A stretch of 42,498 nucleotides of DNA from Bacillota bacterium (GTDB lineage: Bacteria > Bacillota > Bacilli > Alicyclobacillales > SLC66), in contig JAKACU010000003.1 in assembly GCA_021821185.1 (NCBI GenBank), positions 1-42,498 of the forward strand, written 5' to 3'. Positions within the stretch are counted from its first letter, which is position 1, and the number at the start of each line of letters is the position of its first letter. A program made the translations under genes and the position numbers. This document shows positions 1 to 8,136 of this stretch, piece by piece. The notes under the pieces were generated by a model, which saw only the letters and a program-made list of their open reading frames with translations, was not told where the DNA came from and made no database searches.

Positions 1-846
1 TATGCCACTTGCCATGTCTTGCAAAATTTCCACAATCGCTTGCTTTTGCGCAGTAGTTAATGTAAAAGGCAACGCATCAAGGTATACCTTGACACCTTGT
101 TGTAGAGTAATAACATCCAAAGCTTGATGCGTTGTCTCACGGCTACGATGGCGTTGCATCTGCAGACGCACTTGAAACAGCAAAAATTCTTCAAAAACCA
201 GACGTCTACGCGCCTGACGAAGTTGTTCGGTGTCCTGAGGACTGTGCATAAACATCACCGCATCTTGAATAGAGACCAACTTGAAGCGAGCACGCAACGT
301 AGCAGGAAGTCGATCTTCAAGCAGAGTACCATGCGTCCTAAGCGCTGTAGCGATCATCTTTCGCAACGTCTTTACCGATAGGTTTTCTGTCACTCGATAA
401 ACGGGGTTGCTTGGAGTGCTTACGTGATCCTTAAGAAACTCATACGAAGAAACTTGAACAGAGCCATAACGACTATTATAGCTACCTGAAATGCGCAGGA
501 GTCTTCCTAAGGTTGCTTGATGTCTCACATAAGGTTGATTGAAAAATACTGCTTTAAGCATGTTTTCATCACTTTGCACAGGCACAGTCACCGTTGAACG
601 TGACGCGCGAAATCGCACAGCAGGTGGTCCTGAAACGGTCACCACCAAAGATACTTTAACGCCATCTTCTAGTGCTTCAGAAGTTGATGTCAATTCATCA
701 TACCGAAAAGGAAAGTAGTACAAAAGATCATACACACTAAAAATACCCAATCTGTGTAAAAGTCCCGCGCGTTCCGGACCGATTCCCGGAACGAACAGGA
801 CATCAACCGACTGTAGCGAGGTTTCTGAAGCCATTTCACGCGACAT
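1..846 (-). CDS. recG: ATP-dependent DNA helicase RecG, N-terminal part (cut by window edge)
   Basis: The reverse strand from the ATG at 846 is open to the window edge, giving about 282 residues with no stop. Near the N-terminus is a helix-hairpin-helix-like VPGIGPERAGLLHRLGI, then YYFPFRYDE, an OB-fold (wedge) region around residues 55-150, and LPFTLTTAQKQAI just before the edge. That last motif is the RecG entry into the helicase core. RecG unwinds and remodels stalled replication forks and Holliday junctions. The Walker A and DEAD-type motifs would lie beyond the window, so intactness cannot be judged. A GAGGTG ribosome site precedes the start, and the fakA stop lies 12 bases upstream, so the two are probably cotranscribed. 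In B. subtilis sdaAB and sdaAA separate fakA and recG; they are absent here. Confidence 0.93.
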   Translation of the reverse strand, partial: MSREMASETSLQSVDVLFVPGIGPERAGLLHRLGIFSVYDLLYYFPFRYDELTSTSEALEDGVKVSLVVTVSGPPAVRFRASRSTVTVPVQSDENMLKAVFFNQPYVRHQATLGRLLRISGSYNSRYGSVQVSSYEFLKDHVSTPSNPVYRVTENLSVKTLRKMIATALRTHGTLLEDRLPATLRARFKLVSIQDAVMFMHSPQDTEQLRQARRRLVFEEFLLFQVRLQMQRHRSRETTHQALDVITLQQGVKVYLDALPFTLTTAQKQAIVEILQDMASGI

Positions 847-858
847 ACTCTACACCTC

Positions 859-2541
859 TTATTCCGATGCAAGTAAGTACTCATACACTGGTTGTCCACC
901 ATAGTGGGCCTCAAATTCGACGTCTGGAAAATGCATCTGAACTTGATCAACAACAGCTTGCGCCTCCGTAGCCAAAGCTTCTTGCGCATAAAAAACGGTA
1001 CAAATTTCAGCACCCTCTAAGCAAAAATGCTCAAGCATACTTTTTAAAACGCTGTCTCGATTTGGATCGACAAAAAGCAATTGTCCGTCCGCCAGGCCCA
1101 TGTACTCACCTTGCCGTACCGCATGATCATCCATGGTACTATCACGAACGGATGCCGTAATGGCTCCGGAATGGATTTTACCCAACGCTTCTTGCATGAC
1201 TTTCTCGTTATCTATCGCAGATGCTGCCTTGTCAAAAGCTAACGCCGCAGCGAACCCCGCACCGATCGAATCGGTCGCAAGCATTTTTGCTCGTCCATGA
1301 GTCACTTCTTCTACTTGTTGCGCAGCCATAAAGATGTTGCTGTTATTCGGCAAAATAAACACATGATGAGCTTGTACCTGTTCGACCGCCTGCAAAATCT
1401 CTTTTGTCGATGGATTCATCGTTTGCCCACCAGACACCACCGCATCGACATGTAAACTGTGGAAAATTTCCGTTAACCCTTCCCCAGCAACTACGACGAC
1501 AAGACCGCATTGTTGGCGCACGGAATCGGCCGCGTCAGAATTGTGATACCTTTTTACAGGTGATATTACCCCTTGCGTTGTCAAAGCTTGGTGCTGTTCT
1601 GTCATATTATCAATTTTTACGGTAAGCAGGCTTCCATAGGCCAAGCCCGCTTGCAACGCCAATCCAGGAGCAAGAGTGTGCAAATGAACTTTAACGATAC
1701 CAGATGTGGACACGACAAGCAGCGAATCGCCCAAGTCCAGCAATTCCTGTTTAAGTTTTTCTTGAACCTCTTGCAAATTTTGTGATGTCTCATCAATCTT
1801 AAGAAGAAATTCCGTACAATATCCATATTCACCTTGACCATGAACCTCTGCCGCAGCATAGGCTAGAGGTACTTGTCGGATGGACTGATCAAACGGAAAT
1901 ATCTCCTGATCGTGATCCAGGATAAAATTACGCATAAACCCTTTGTAAATATGAAGAAGGCCTTGACCACCTGAATCCACGACGCCTGCTTGCGCAAGCG
2001 CTGGCAGCATCTCAGTCGTCCTTTTTAACGTCACTTCGCCCGCTGCAATGGCTGCTTTGAGTACCGTTACTAAGGTAGCTTGCGGTTTTTTGGCAACTTT
2101 AAGAGCACTTGATGCAGCCTCTCGGGCAACAGTCAAGATTGTTCCCTCAACCGGCCGCGCCACAGCCTTATAAGCAGTTTCCACGCCTTTACTAAGGGCT
2201 TTGGCCAATAATTCGGGTGTGACCTCATCGGAGCCCGAACAAACCAACTGAAATCCGCGAAATAACTGCGACAAAATAACACCTGAATTGCCTCGTGCAC
2301 CCATCAAAAGACCTAGAGCAAGCGCTTCCACGACTTTTTCAAGCTCCACGTCAGGCGGGAGCTTTTCCATCTCACGTATGCCCGATGAAAAAGACAGATA
2401 CATATTGGTGCCCGTATCACCATCGGGTACAGGAAACACGTTTAATGCATTAACTTCCTCCTTTTTAGCTTGCAGTTCTTCATAGCCGTAGTGAATCATT
2501 CGCATAAACTGCGACGGGTTCATCCGCTCTTGATACTGCAC
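859..2541 (-). CDS. fakA: Fatty acid kinase catalytic subunit FakA (YloV, DhaL/DegV-like)
   Basis: A 560-residue protein, the usual size for the family. The N-terminal DhaL (Dak2) domain has NVFPVPDGDTGTNM at about residues 34-47, whose aspartates bind the Mg-ATP cluster, and GARGNSGVILSQ further on. A middle domain and a C-terminal DegV-like/FakA-C domain follow. In Firmicutes FakA phosphorylates exogenous fatty acids held by a FakB (DegV) partner and feeds acyl-phosphate into phospholipid synthesis. No fakB lies in this window. The start is a GTG preceded by a GGGGGG-rich ribosome site that overlaps the end of yloU; the internal ATG seven codons later is less well placed. It sits between yloU and recG in an apparent operon. 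The function follows from the family, not from anything specific to this copy. Confidence 0.93.
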   Translation of the reverse strand: MQYQERMNPSQFMRMIHYGYEELQAKKEEVNALNVFPVPDGDTGTNMYLSFSSGIREMEKLPPDVELEKVVEALALGLLMGARGNSGVILSQLFRGFQLVCSGSDEVTPELLAKALSKGVETAYKAVARPVEGTILTVAREAASSALKVAKKPQATLVTVLKAAIAAGEVTLKRTTEMLPALAQAGVVDSGGQGLLHIYKGFMRNFILDHDQEIFPFDQSIRQVPLAYAAAEVHGQGEYGYCTEFLLKIDETSQNLQEVQEKLKQELLDLGDSLLVVSTSGIVKVHLHTLAPGLALQAGLAYGSLLTVKIDNMTEQHQALTTQGVISPVKRYHNSDAADSVRQQCGLVVVVAGEGLTEIFHSLHVDAVVSGGQTMNPSTKEILQAVEQVQAHHVFILPNNSNIFMAAQQVEEVTHGRAKMLATDSIGAGFAAALAFDKAASAIDNEKVMQEALGKIHSGAITASVRDSTMDDHAVRQGEYMGLADGQLLFVDPNRDSVLKSMLEHFCLEGAEICTVFYAQEALATEAQAVVDQVQMHFPDVEFEAHYGGQPVYEYLLASE

Positions 2542-2555
2542 CGAAACGTGCCCCC

Positions 2556-2921
2556 CTATTTCTCCCCGATCACTTTAACACCTTGTACATGAATGTTAAT
2601 TTGATCGGCAACAATCCCGAAAGACTCTTGTAGTGTATAACGCACCTTATCGCGCAAGTTGGCCGCCACTTCAGGTATCCGTGTACCATAGCTGACGATC
2701 ACAAACAGATCAACCTCCAAGGAGTCAGGTAATGCCTTGACCTCCACACCGCGCCCAGGATTCTCTCTGCCTAAAAGTTCTGACAGACTGTCACGCATGC
2801 CTTTTCTCGCTGCCATGTCAGCCAATCCATAGCAGTCCAACGCTGCCATACCTGTCGCTGTGGCAATTACTTCATCGGCGATAAAAATCTTGCCCAAGTC
2901 GTTTGAAACAACAGTTGGCAT
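2556..2921 (-). CDS. yloU: Asp23/Gls24 family envelope stress protein YloU
   Basis: A 121-residue protein with the Asp23 (DUF322) pattern: an N-terminal strand GKIFIADEVIATAT, a central V-V-SYGTRIPEVAANLRDKV, and a C-terminal VNIHVQGV-like strand (here INIHVQGVKV). Members associate with membranes or the cell envelope and their exact activity is unsettled. It starts at an ATG with GGAGGG at good spacing and directly precedes fakA, the conserved yloU-yloV pair of Bacilli. It is divergent from rpmB across a gap of about 175 bases. A convincing sigma-A promoter for this gene was not found in that gap. Confidence 0.9.
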   Translation of the reverse strand: MPTVVSNDLGKIFIADEVIATATGMAALDCYGLADMAARKGMRDSLSELLGRENPGRGVEVKALPDSLEVDLFVIVSYGTRIPEVAANLRDKVRYTLQESFGIVADQINIHVQGVKVIGEK

Positions 2922-3030
2922 ATCGATCCCTCCACCTGAGAACTATCCTATTGGTTTTTCTAAGTGTACTACACCAAACTCACCAAGAAAAGTGTGAAGA
3001 AACGTAGGGTGGATCGGAGAGAATCGGTGA

Positions 3031-3059
3031 TTGTTATCAAGACATGAGTGTGCTATTAT
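3031..3059 (+). promoter_or_regulatory. Sigma-A promoter of rpmB, extended -10
   Basis: A TTGTTA -35 element at 3031-3036 is followed by exactly 17 bases and TATTAT at 3054-3059. A TG dinucleotide one base upstream of the -10 makes it an extended -10. The expected start of transcription, around 3066, is about 30 bases before the rpmB start codon. This also excludes the upstream TTG at 3031 as a translation start. Confidence 0.75.
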
Positions 3060-3096
3060 AACAAAGTTAATGTCTGATCGAAGGGGGTGCATTGTC

Positions 3097-3288
3097 TTGG
3101 CGAAACGTTGTGAAGTATGCGGTAAAGGTCCTCAGGTCGGAAATGCCGTGAGCCACTCCCACATTTTAAACAAGCGTCGTTGGCTTCCTAATCTTCAATC
3201 GGTACGCGCGAATGTCAACGGCTCCGTGAAACGCATTCGAGTTTGCACACGCTGTCTTAAAGGCGGCAAAGTGAAACGCGCTATCTAA
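3097..3288 (+). CDS. rpmB: 50S ribosomal protein L28 (bL28), zinc-ribbon form
   Basis: A 63-residue large-subunit ribosomal protein. It begins [20 protein letters not shown] after a TTG start, the universal bL28 N-terminus, with AAGGGGGTG seven bases upstream. An upstream in-frame extension to 3031 lies on the promoter and is rejected. CxxC near the N-terminus (CEVC) and CTRC near the C-terminus form a complete zinc site, so this is the zinc-containing (C+) paralog type. It is divergent from yloU and convergent with spoVM, the same orientation as in B. subtilis. A strong terminator follows immediately, so it is probably a single-gene unit. Confidence 0.97.
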   Translation: MAKRCEVCGKGPQVGNAVSHSHILNKRRWLPNLQSVRANVNGSVKRIRVCTRCLKGGKVKRAI

Positions 3289-3306
3289 AGTTTGTCAAGC
3301 TTGATT

Positions 3307-3335
3307 AAAAAAAGCACCGCGCGGGGTGCTTTTTT
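3307..3335 (+). terminator. Intrinsic terminator after rpmB, possibly bidirectional
   Basis: AAAAAAGCACC (3308-3318) pairs with GGTGCTTTTTT (3325-3335) around a six-base loop. Uracil-rich tracts form on both strands, so it can stop rpmB on the plus strand and the operon ending in spoVM on the minus strand. Confidence 0.88.
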
Positions 3336-3357
3336 CATTTTGTCTTCACATAATGAA

Positions 3358-3438
3358 TTAACTGCGGTTTTTCACACCCAGCAGGGCCTTGACGATGCCC
3401 CCAAGAAACCGTGGCAATTTGATGGTATAGAATCGCAT
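3358..3438 (-). CDS. spoVM: Stage V sporulation protein M (26 residues)
   Basis: A 26-codon gene: it starts MRFYTIKLPRFLGGIVKALL and ends VKNRS. This matches the amphipathic helix of SpoVM, which recognises the positive curvature of the forespore outer membrane and recruits the SpoIVA coat ATPase. The conserved proline after the first lysine (KLPRF) is present; it is known to matter for curvature sensing. A perfect AGGAGGGGG ribosome site precedes the ATG. It lies downstream of rpe, separated by about 140 bases, and is convergent with rpmB, as in B. subtilis. Its presence is strong evidence for an endospore former. The stretch 3439-3578 upstream contains a TATAAT-like box on the minus strand, but no -35 or sigma-E consensus I would defend. 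Confidence 0.96.
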   Translation of the reverse strand: MRFYTIKLPRFLGGIVKALLGVKNRS

Positions 3439-3578
3439 TAAGACTCCCCCTCCTATCGCATCGCTTTATTGCGCTTCATGGCGAGATACATCGGTCGCAT
3501 CAGAACGAAACGAATTATAGCTATGTCAACAGCGAAACGCTATCACTTCACTATATTCGCCTAGGAGAGATTTTGTGC

Positions 3579-4232
3579 CTATTTCCCACGTAAGCTTAAA
3601 ATTGCTTGCGACAGGTTGTCGGCTCCAAATACATAAGACCCTGCAACAAGAATGGATGCCCCGGCGCTGATACAACTTGCTGCTGTAACGGGCGTAATGC
3701 CGCCATCTACCTCGATCGGTACGGATCGTCGTCCATGCAACGCAAGAAGTTCGCGCACCCGTTTGATTTTTTCGATCATCGCAGGCAAGAATACTTGCCC
3801 GCCAAACCCAGGATTAACTGTCATGACGAGTACGAGATCGACATCACCTACGATATAATCCAAAACTTGCTCCGATGTCGCGGGGTTGATGGCAACACCC
3901 GCCTGAGCACCTAATTCACGGATCATCGCAAGTGTCCTTTGCAAATGGGTGCAAGCTTCAACGTGTACAGTAATACTATCGGCGCCAGCCTGGCGATAAG
4001 TTAAAAGGGAATCTTCGGGATGTTCAATCATCAAATGAACATCAAATGGCAACCTCGTATACTTACGTAAAGCAGCAATAACCGGCGGCCCAAACGTTAA
4101 ATTCGGCACGAAATGCCCATCCATAACGTCGATATGAATAGCATCTGCACCTGCATTTTCAAGTGCTTGTACAGCCTTCCGAAGTTCAGCAAAATCTGCG
4201 GATAAAATGGACGGTGCGACTTGAACAAACAC
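3579..4232 (-). CDS. rpe: Ribulose-phosphate 3-epimerase
   Basis: A TIM-barrel enzyme that interconverts ribulose 5-phosphate and xylulose 5-phosphate in the pentose phosphate pathway. Diagnostic motifs are APSILSADF at the N-terminus, HIDVMDGHFVPN with the metal and catalytic aspartate, MTVNPGFGGQ, and EVDGGI near the C-terminus. I choose the GTG at 4232, which overlaps the rsgA TAG stop by one base (TAGTG) and gives 217 residues starting FVQVAPSIL, the family's usual length. An ATG at 4253 inside rsgA would add seven residues but has a poorer ribosome site. It is translationally coupled to rsgA. thiN, which follows rpe in B. subtilis, is absent. Confidence 0.95.
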   Translation of the reverse strand: MFVQVAPSILSADFAELRKAVQALENAGADAIHIDVMDGHFVPNLTFGPPVIAALRKYTRLPFDVHLMIEHPEDSLLTYRQAGADSITVHVEACTHLQRTLAMIRELGAQAGVAINPATSEQVLDYIVGDVDLVLVMTVNPGFGGQVFLPAMIEKIKRVRELLALHGRRSVPIEVDGGITPVTAASCISAGASILVAGSYVFGADNLSQAILSLRGK

Positions 4233-5116
4233 TAGTACCGCCTCGCCTTCCATTCTTTAATAGCGCGCAACATCTGTCCATAGCTGTCATAACGCGATTG
4301 CGCGATACTTCCCTTTGCTACAGCTTCAACAACAGCACAGCCATCTTCCTGTTCATGCAGACATCCCCGATAGGTGCACGCCTGACCAACGCGCCGAATC
4401 TCAAGAAACAATTTTTCGAGTTCAGCCGGCTCCTCAAGTAGTACATCATACTGTGAAAAACCAGGTGAATCAGCTATGTATCCATCTTCAAAAGGGTACA
4501 TTTCAACGCTCGTTGTCGTGTGTTTACCGCGGTGACTTGCATCGCTAACATTCCCTGAGACTGCACCGGATTCGGGACTAAGCGTACGCAGTAATGTGGA
4601 TTTGCCAACACCCGATTGCCCAGTAAGAACCGTAACAACCCCTTTTAATCCATCGCGCAGTGCGGCAAATCCAACTTGATGATGCAAATCAAGTGGGTAA
4701 ATAACGTAACCAAGTGGTTCATAAATAGTGACCACCGTATCAAGCACCTGCGCCGTCCCTGGTAGATCGATTTTTGTGAGTGCGATGCGAGCAGTAAAGC
4801 CATGCAATGCTGTCATGGCCAGCATTTTATCCATTTGATAGAGGGACAAGGGAGGGTCAGCCAAAGAAAAAACTAACAAAACCTGATCGATATTCACGAT
4901 CTTCGGTCGTGTTATCTCGTTTCTTCTCGGCTTGACCTCATCAATAATTCCTTCCATCGTTCCTTGTGGGTCAATAACGACAAAATCACCTACGCGTGGC
5001 GTGATGCCGCGTTTTTTAAATACGCCACGCGCCTTACAGGCTAAAATTCCCTGCTCGGTGTGCACATAATAGAAACCTGCAATCGCTTTGATAATTCGAC
5101 CGTCAAGTGGTCGCAA
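4232..5116 (-). CDS. rsgA: Small ribosomal subunit biogenesis GTPase RsgA
   Basis: A circularly permuted GTPase that helps mature the 30S subunit and checks the decoding centre. It has an N-terminal OB fold (residues about 1-75), then G4 (LTKIDL, about 113-118), G1 (TGQSGVGKST, about 165-174), G3 (DSPGFSQYD) and a C-terminal zinc knuckle with C-x4-C-x-H-x5-C (CTYRGCLH then C). The order G4-G1-G3 is the family hallmark. The TTG at 5116 is preferred because GGGAGG lies seven bases upstream. The GTG at 5122 is only one base from that ribosome site, too close to use. It lies 18 bases after prkC and overlaps rpe. Confidence 0.96.
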   Translation of the reverse strand: MRPLDGRIIKAIAGFYYVHTEQGILACKARGVFKKRGITPRVGDFVVIDPQGTMEGIIDEVKPRRNEITRPKIVNIDQVLLVFSLADPPLSLYQMDKMLAMTALHGFTARIALTKIDLPGTAQVLDTVVTIYEPLGYVIYPLDLHHQVGFAALRDGLKGVVTVLTGQSGVGKSTLLRTLSPESGAVSGNVSDASHRGKHTTTSVEMYPFEDGYIADSPGFSQYDVLLEEPAELEKLFLEIRRVGQACTYRGCLHEQEDGCAVVEAVAKGSIAQSRYDSYGQMLRAIKEWKARRY

Positions 5117-5134
5117 ACCCACGCCTCCCGATAC

Positions 5135-7378
5135 TTAGTGAGTGGACGAACCCGTCGTGCCAGTTGCAGGTCCTGTCGCGCCACGTGGCGTTGCCGGACC
5201 TGATGGTGACGTCGCGCCCGTCGTCGATGGTGAAGATGATGGTGAAGATGATGGTGACGTTGGTGTCGTTGAAGTTCCGGTGCCAGAACCTGAACTCGTG
5301 CTGCTACTGGTCGTAGTACCCGCTGGTATGATCGATGTCGTGTCCAACTGTCCATCAATGTACGCATCAATTTCCCCAGACTGCGTGGACGTTGTCGTAA
5401 CCTTAACGGAGTAAGTAGCTTGCGGATTGGACTGTGACGTATCAACAACCGTATTGGTTCCTGTGGCATCAATCACAACAATTTTTACCGTCGCTGGCAA
5501 CAAGGTGCCGGGCGGTAAAGCAACTTGAACATCTTGTGTAGTTACTGCTGTTCCCGCTGGTTTACCGGAACTAATCGTCAAATCTACCGTAGATCCTGAA
5601 CTTGCCTGTTGTCCCGGCTGCGGACTTTGACTGATCACTTGGTTAACAGGAATGGTAAAAGACGATTGTTTTGTCACGGTGCCTGCCGTAAATCCATCCG
5701 CAGAAAGCGTGGATTGCGCCGCACTTTGCGTCTTGCCAACGACATTGGGAACGGCTGCATACTGTGCCCCTGAGCTGACAACTAACGTGACAGGTGCGGT
5801 ATTGGTTGCAAAAGACGTCCCTGAAGCTGGCGTTGTCGAAATCACTTCATTAACCGGAACCGATGCGCTGGGTTGTTGCGTCACGGTGATATTGCCGCTT
5901 GGAACACCCATATCCACTAATTGGGCCGAAGCAGCACTTTGTATCTCACCTGCAAGGTTTGGCATAATTGCCTGAGCGCTCCCTGTCTTTACCTTCAAAA
6001 AAACATCCTGATCGGGCAAAACACTTCCCGGTCCTTGACTTTGACTTTCCACCTGGCCGATCTGAACACTGGATGATGAACTTGAATCATATGTCTCATG
6101 AATCTTCGTCGGAGAAAATCCAAGCGTGATCAATTCCTGATGCGCTTGATCGTAGGTCATTCCAACCAAGTTAGGTACCTTGACAGCCTTGGTATGGCCA
6201 AAGGTGGAAATGATATAGATCGCGGCGACCGCGGCCAAGGCTGTTAAGCCAAGCAAGCCAAAAAACCAAGCAAAGAAAATTAAAAGACGTTTCCACCAAG
6301 GTCGCTTTATTTCTTCTTCCTCATCTTCCTCTTGCTCATCAAGCGGATGAATTTCATTTTGTGAAATATGCATGCTCTCTTGAAGTACTGGTGGTTTGGG
6401 CGACGGACTTGTCGGGGCATGTAGGGCAAAATCAGTCACCGACGCCGCATTGCCTGTACTGCCAGGAATCACGCCACCTTTAATGACGGGGATCTGAATG
6501 GTCGGATTAGCGTCAGGGTATAATGCCGATTGCGACGTTGAATACGAAGGCATGTCCGGTAAATATACCGCCCGTTCCAGATCATCAGCCATTTGTCGAA
6601 TACTTTGGTAGCGCCTTTGAGGATCTTTCTCAAGAGCCTTTAACACGATCGTTTGCAGATTTTGAGGTATGTTTGGCGTGAGAACCCGTGGCTCAATAAC
6701 AGGTTCTTGTAAATGTTTTAGCGCGATGCTAATAGGCGAGTCACCAGAAAAAGGGACTTGACCTGTCAACATTTCATAGAGCACGACACCGAGCGAGTAT
6801 ACATCTGACTTCGCATCTGCAACAGTTCCGCGAGCTTGTTCCGGCGAAAAATAATGAACAGAACCAAGTACGGAAGAACTATGATGCGTGATCGTATTGG
6901 TCGACACAGCTCTAGCAATACCAAAATCCGTCACTTTAACGCGTCCGGTTCTGCTAATTAAAATGTTATGAGGTTTGACATCGCGATGGACGATATTATG
7001 TTCGTGCGCATGGGAGAGTGCATCGCAAATCTGACGGACAATAGCCACTGTCTCATCGATTGGCAACGGTGCACGCTCTTCAATTAACTGCTTGAGCGTC
7101 TTACCATCTACATATTCCATCACAATATAATGTGCTTCACCATCTTGGCCCACATCGTAGATATTGACCACATTAGGATGAGACAAGCTGGCAGCAGCTT
7201 GCGCCTCACGCTTAAAGCGTCGCAAAAAATCAGCATCCCCGACCAACTCGGGACGAAGCATTTTGATCGATACCGGGCGATGTAATAACACATCCAGCCC
7301 TCGGTACACGATGGCCATGCCACCGCCACCGATACGTTCTAAAATTTGATAGCGTCCACCAAGAATATTGCCCATCAT
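5135..7378 (-). CDS. prkC: Membrane Ser/Thr protein kinase PrkC with PASTA domains
   Basis: A 747-residue Hanks-type kinase. The glycine loop IGGGGMAIVY is at 16-25, lysine K39 in SIKML, HRDVKPHN at 131-138 and DFG at 151-153. A low-complexity juxtamembrane linker runs from 275 to 360 and contains a run of acidic residues (EEDEEEE). A transmembrane helix spans about 364-391. Three extracellular PASTA repeats (about 397-466, 467-537, 539-606) are followed by an Ig-like region (about 607-690) and a 57-residue tail rich in Ser, Thr, Gly and Pro. PASTA kinases sense muropeptides or lipid II and control cell-wall growth and spore germination. It overlaps the stp stop codon by four bases (ATGA). 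The partner phosphatase is just upstream, the usual pair. Confidence 0.96.
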   Translation of the reverse strand: MMGNILGGRYQILERIGGGGMAIVYRGLDVLLHRPVSIKMLRPELVGDADFLRRFKREAQAAASLSHPNVVNIYDVGQDGEAHYIVMEYVDGKTLKQLIEERAPLPIDETVAIVRQICDALSHAHEHNIVHRDVKPHNILISRTGRVKVTDFGIARAVSTNTITHHSSSVLGSVHYFSPEQARGTVADAKSDVYSLGVVLYEMLTGQVPFSGDSPISIALKHLQEPVIEPRVLTPNIPQNLQTIVLKALEKDPQRRYQSIRQMADDLERAVYLPDMPSYSTSQSALYPDANPTIQIPVIKGGVIPGSTGNAASVTDFALHAPTSPSPKPPVLQESMHISQNEIHPLDEQEEDEEEEIKRPWWKRLLIFFAWFFGLLGLTALAAVAAIYIISTFGHTKAVKVPNLVGMTYDQAHQELITLGFSPTKIHETYDSSSSSSVQIGQVESQSQGPGSVLPDQDVFLKVKTGSAQAIMPNLAGEIQSAASAQLVDMGVPSGNITVTQQPSASVPVNEVISTTPASGTSFATNTAPVTLVVSSGAQYAAVPNVVGKTQSAAQSTLSADGFTAGTVTKQSSFTIPVNQVISQSPQPGQQASSGSTVDLTISSGKPAGTAVTTQDVQVALPPGTLLPATVKIVVIDATGTNTVVDTSQSNPQATYSVKVTTTSTQSGEIDAYIDGQLDTTSIIPAGTTTSSSTSSGSGTGTSTTPTSPSSSPSSSPSTTGATSPSGPATPRGATGPATGTTGSSTH

Positions 7379-8124
7379 GGTTGATTCCTCCGTACTGTCT
7401 CGTCGTCCATGGTGACAGCCACGACGGTAATGTTGTCATTGCCGCCTTGATGAAGGGCATCATCAACCAAGGTGTCAACTTTCGCCTGCAAGCTGGCATC
7501 GGTTGAGAGAACAAACTCAATTCGTGCGTCATCAACATACCCGCTAAGACCATCAGAGCATAAAAGTAGGATATCCCCTGCTTGCCATGTATGTACAAGA
7601 CACTCTGGGCTGACGTATTCCATCGTTCCCAAAGCTTTCGTCAGCATATGACGTTGCGGATGATGAGTGGCTTCGGAAGGCAAGATCTGGCCACGCTTCA
7701 CAAGTTCATTGACTAAAGAATGATCCTCTGTCAATTGCGAAATACCTGACGATGCTGAATACAAATAGGCTCGACTGTCCCCAACATGGGCAATCACGAC
7801 ACGTTCATGGCTTGCGATGCATGCCACGATCGTTGTCCCCATACCGGAATATGCGGGGTTTTGTATGGAATTTTCATAAATCTGCTTATTCGCAAGCGCG
7901 ATGGCATCCATTAATAGCTGTTCTTGATCATCAAGTTTTCCCTGAAGAACAGTTTGTTCAAGCGACTGCAATGCTATCGCACTTGCTACTTCTCCGGCCA
8001 CATGTCCGCCCATTCCGTCAGCCACGGAGGCAATCACAATGTCCGCCTCTTTTTGCACCGTCATATAACCGTCCTGGTTCACTTTGCGAACCAACCCGAC
8101 ATCCGATCTTGCAGCAAACCGCAT
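7375..8124 (-). CDS. prpC: PP2C-type Ser/Thr phosphatase Stp (PrpC)
   Basis: A 249-residue metal-dependent phosphatase. It has the NQDGY motif near residue 17, VADGMGGH with the metal-binding Asp-Gly, AHVGDSRAYL, LLCSDGLSGYV and GGNDNITVVAV. These supply the Mn/Mg-binding aspartates of bacterial PP2C enzymes. It removes phosphates placed by the adjacent kinase PrkC. The ATG at 8124 has GGGAG eight bases upstream, and that site overlaps the rlmN stop codon. The GTG three codons earlier lies too close to the same site. The stop overlaps the prkC start, suggesting coupled translation and balanced kinase/phosphatase levels. Confidence 0.95.
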   Translation of the reverse strand: MRFAARSDVGLVRKVNQDGYMTVQKEADIVIASVADGMGGHVAGEVASAIALQSLEQTVLQGKLDDQEQLLMDAIALANKQIYENSIQNPAYSGMGTTIVACIASHERVVIAHVGDSRAYLYSASSGISQLTEDHSLVNELVKRGQILPSEATHHPQRHMLTKALGTMEYVSPECLVHTWQAGDILLLCSDGLSGYVDDARIEFVLSTDASLQAKVDTLVDDALHQGGNDNITVVAVTMDDETVRRNQP

Positions 8125-8136
8125 GCCACTCACTCC

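Noticed and set aside
3439..3578. Sporulation sigma-E promoter for spoVM
   Set aside because: The gap was read on the minus strand; a TATAAT-like box exists, but no convincing -35 or sigma-E element at proper spacing.
5107..5975. Long plus-strand open frames opposite the prkC 3' half
   Set aside because: They mirror the low-complexity and PASTA-coding sequence of prkC, have no ribosome sites and contain no known domain.
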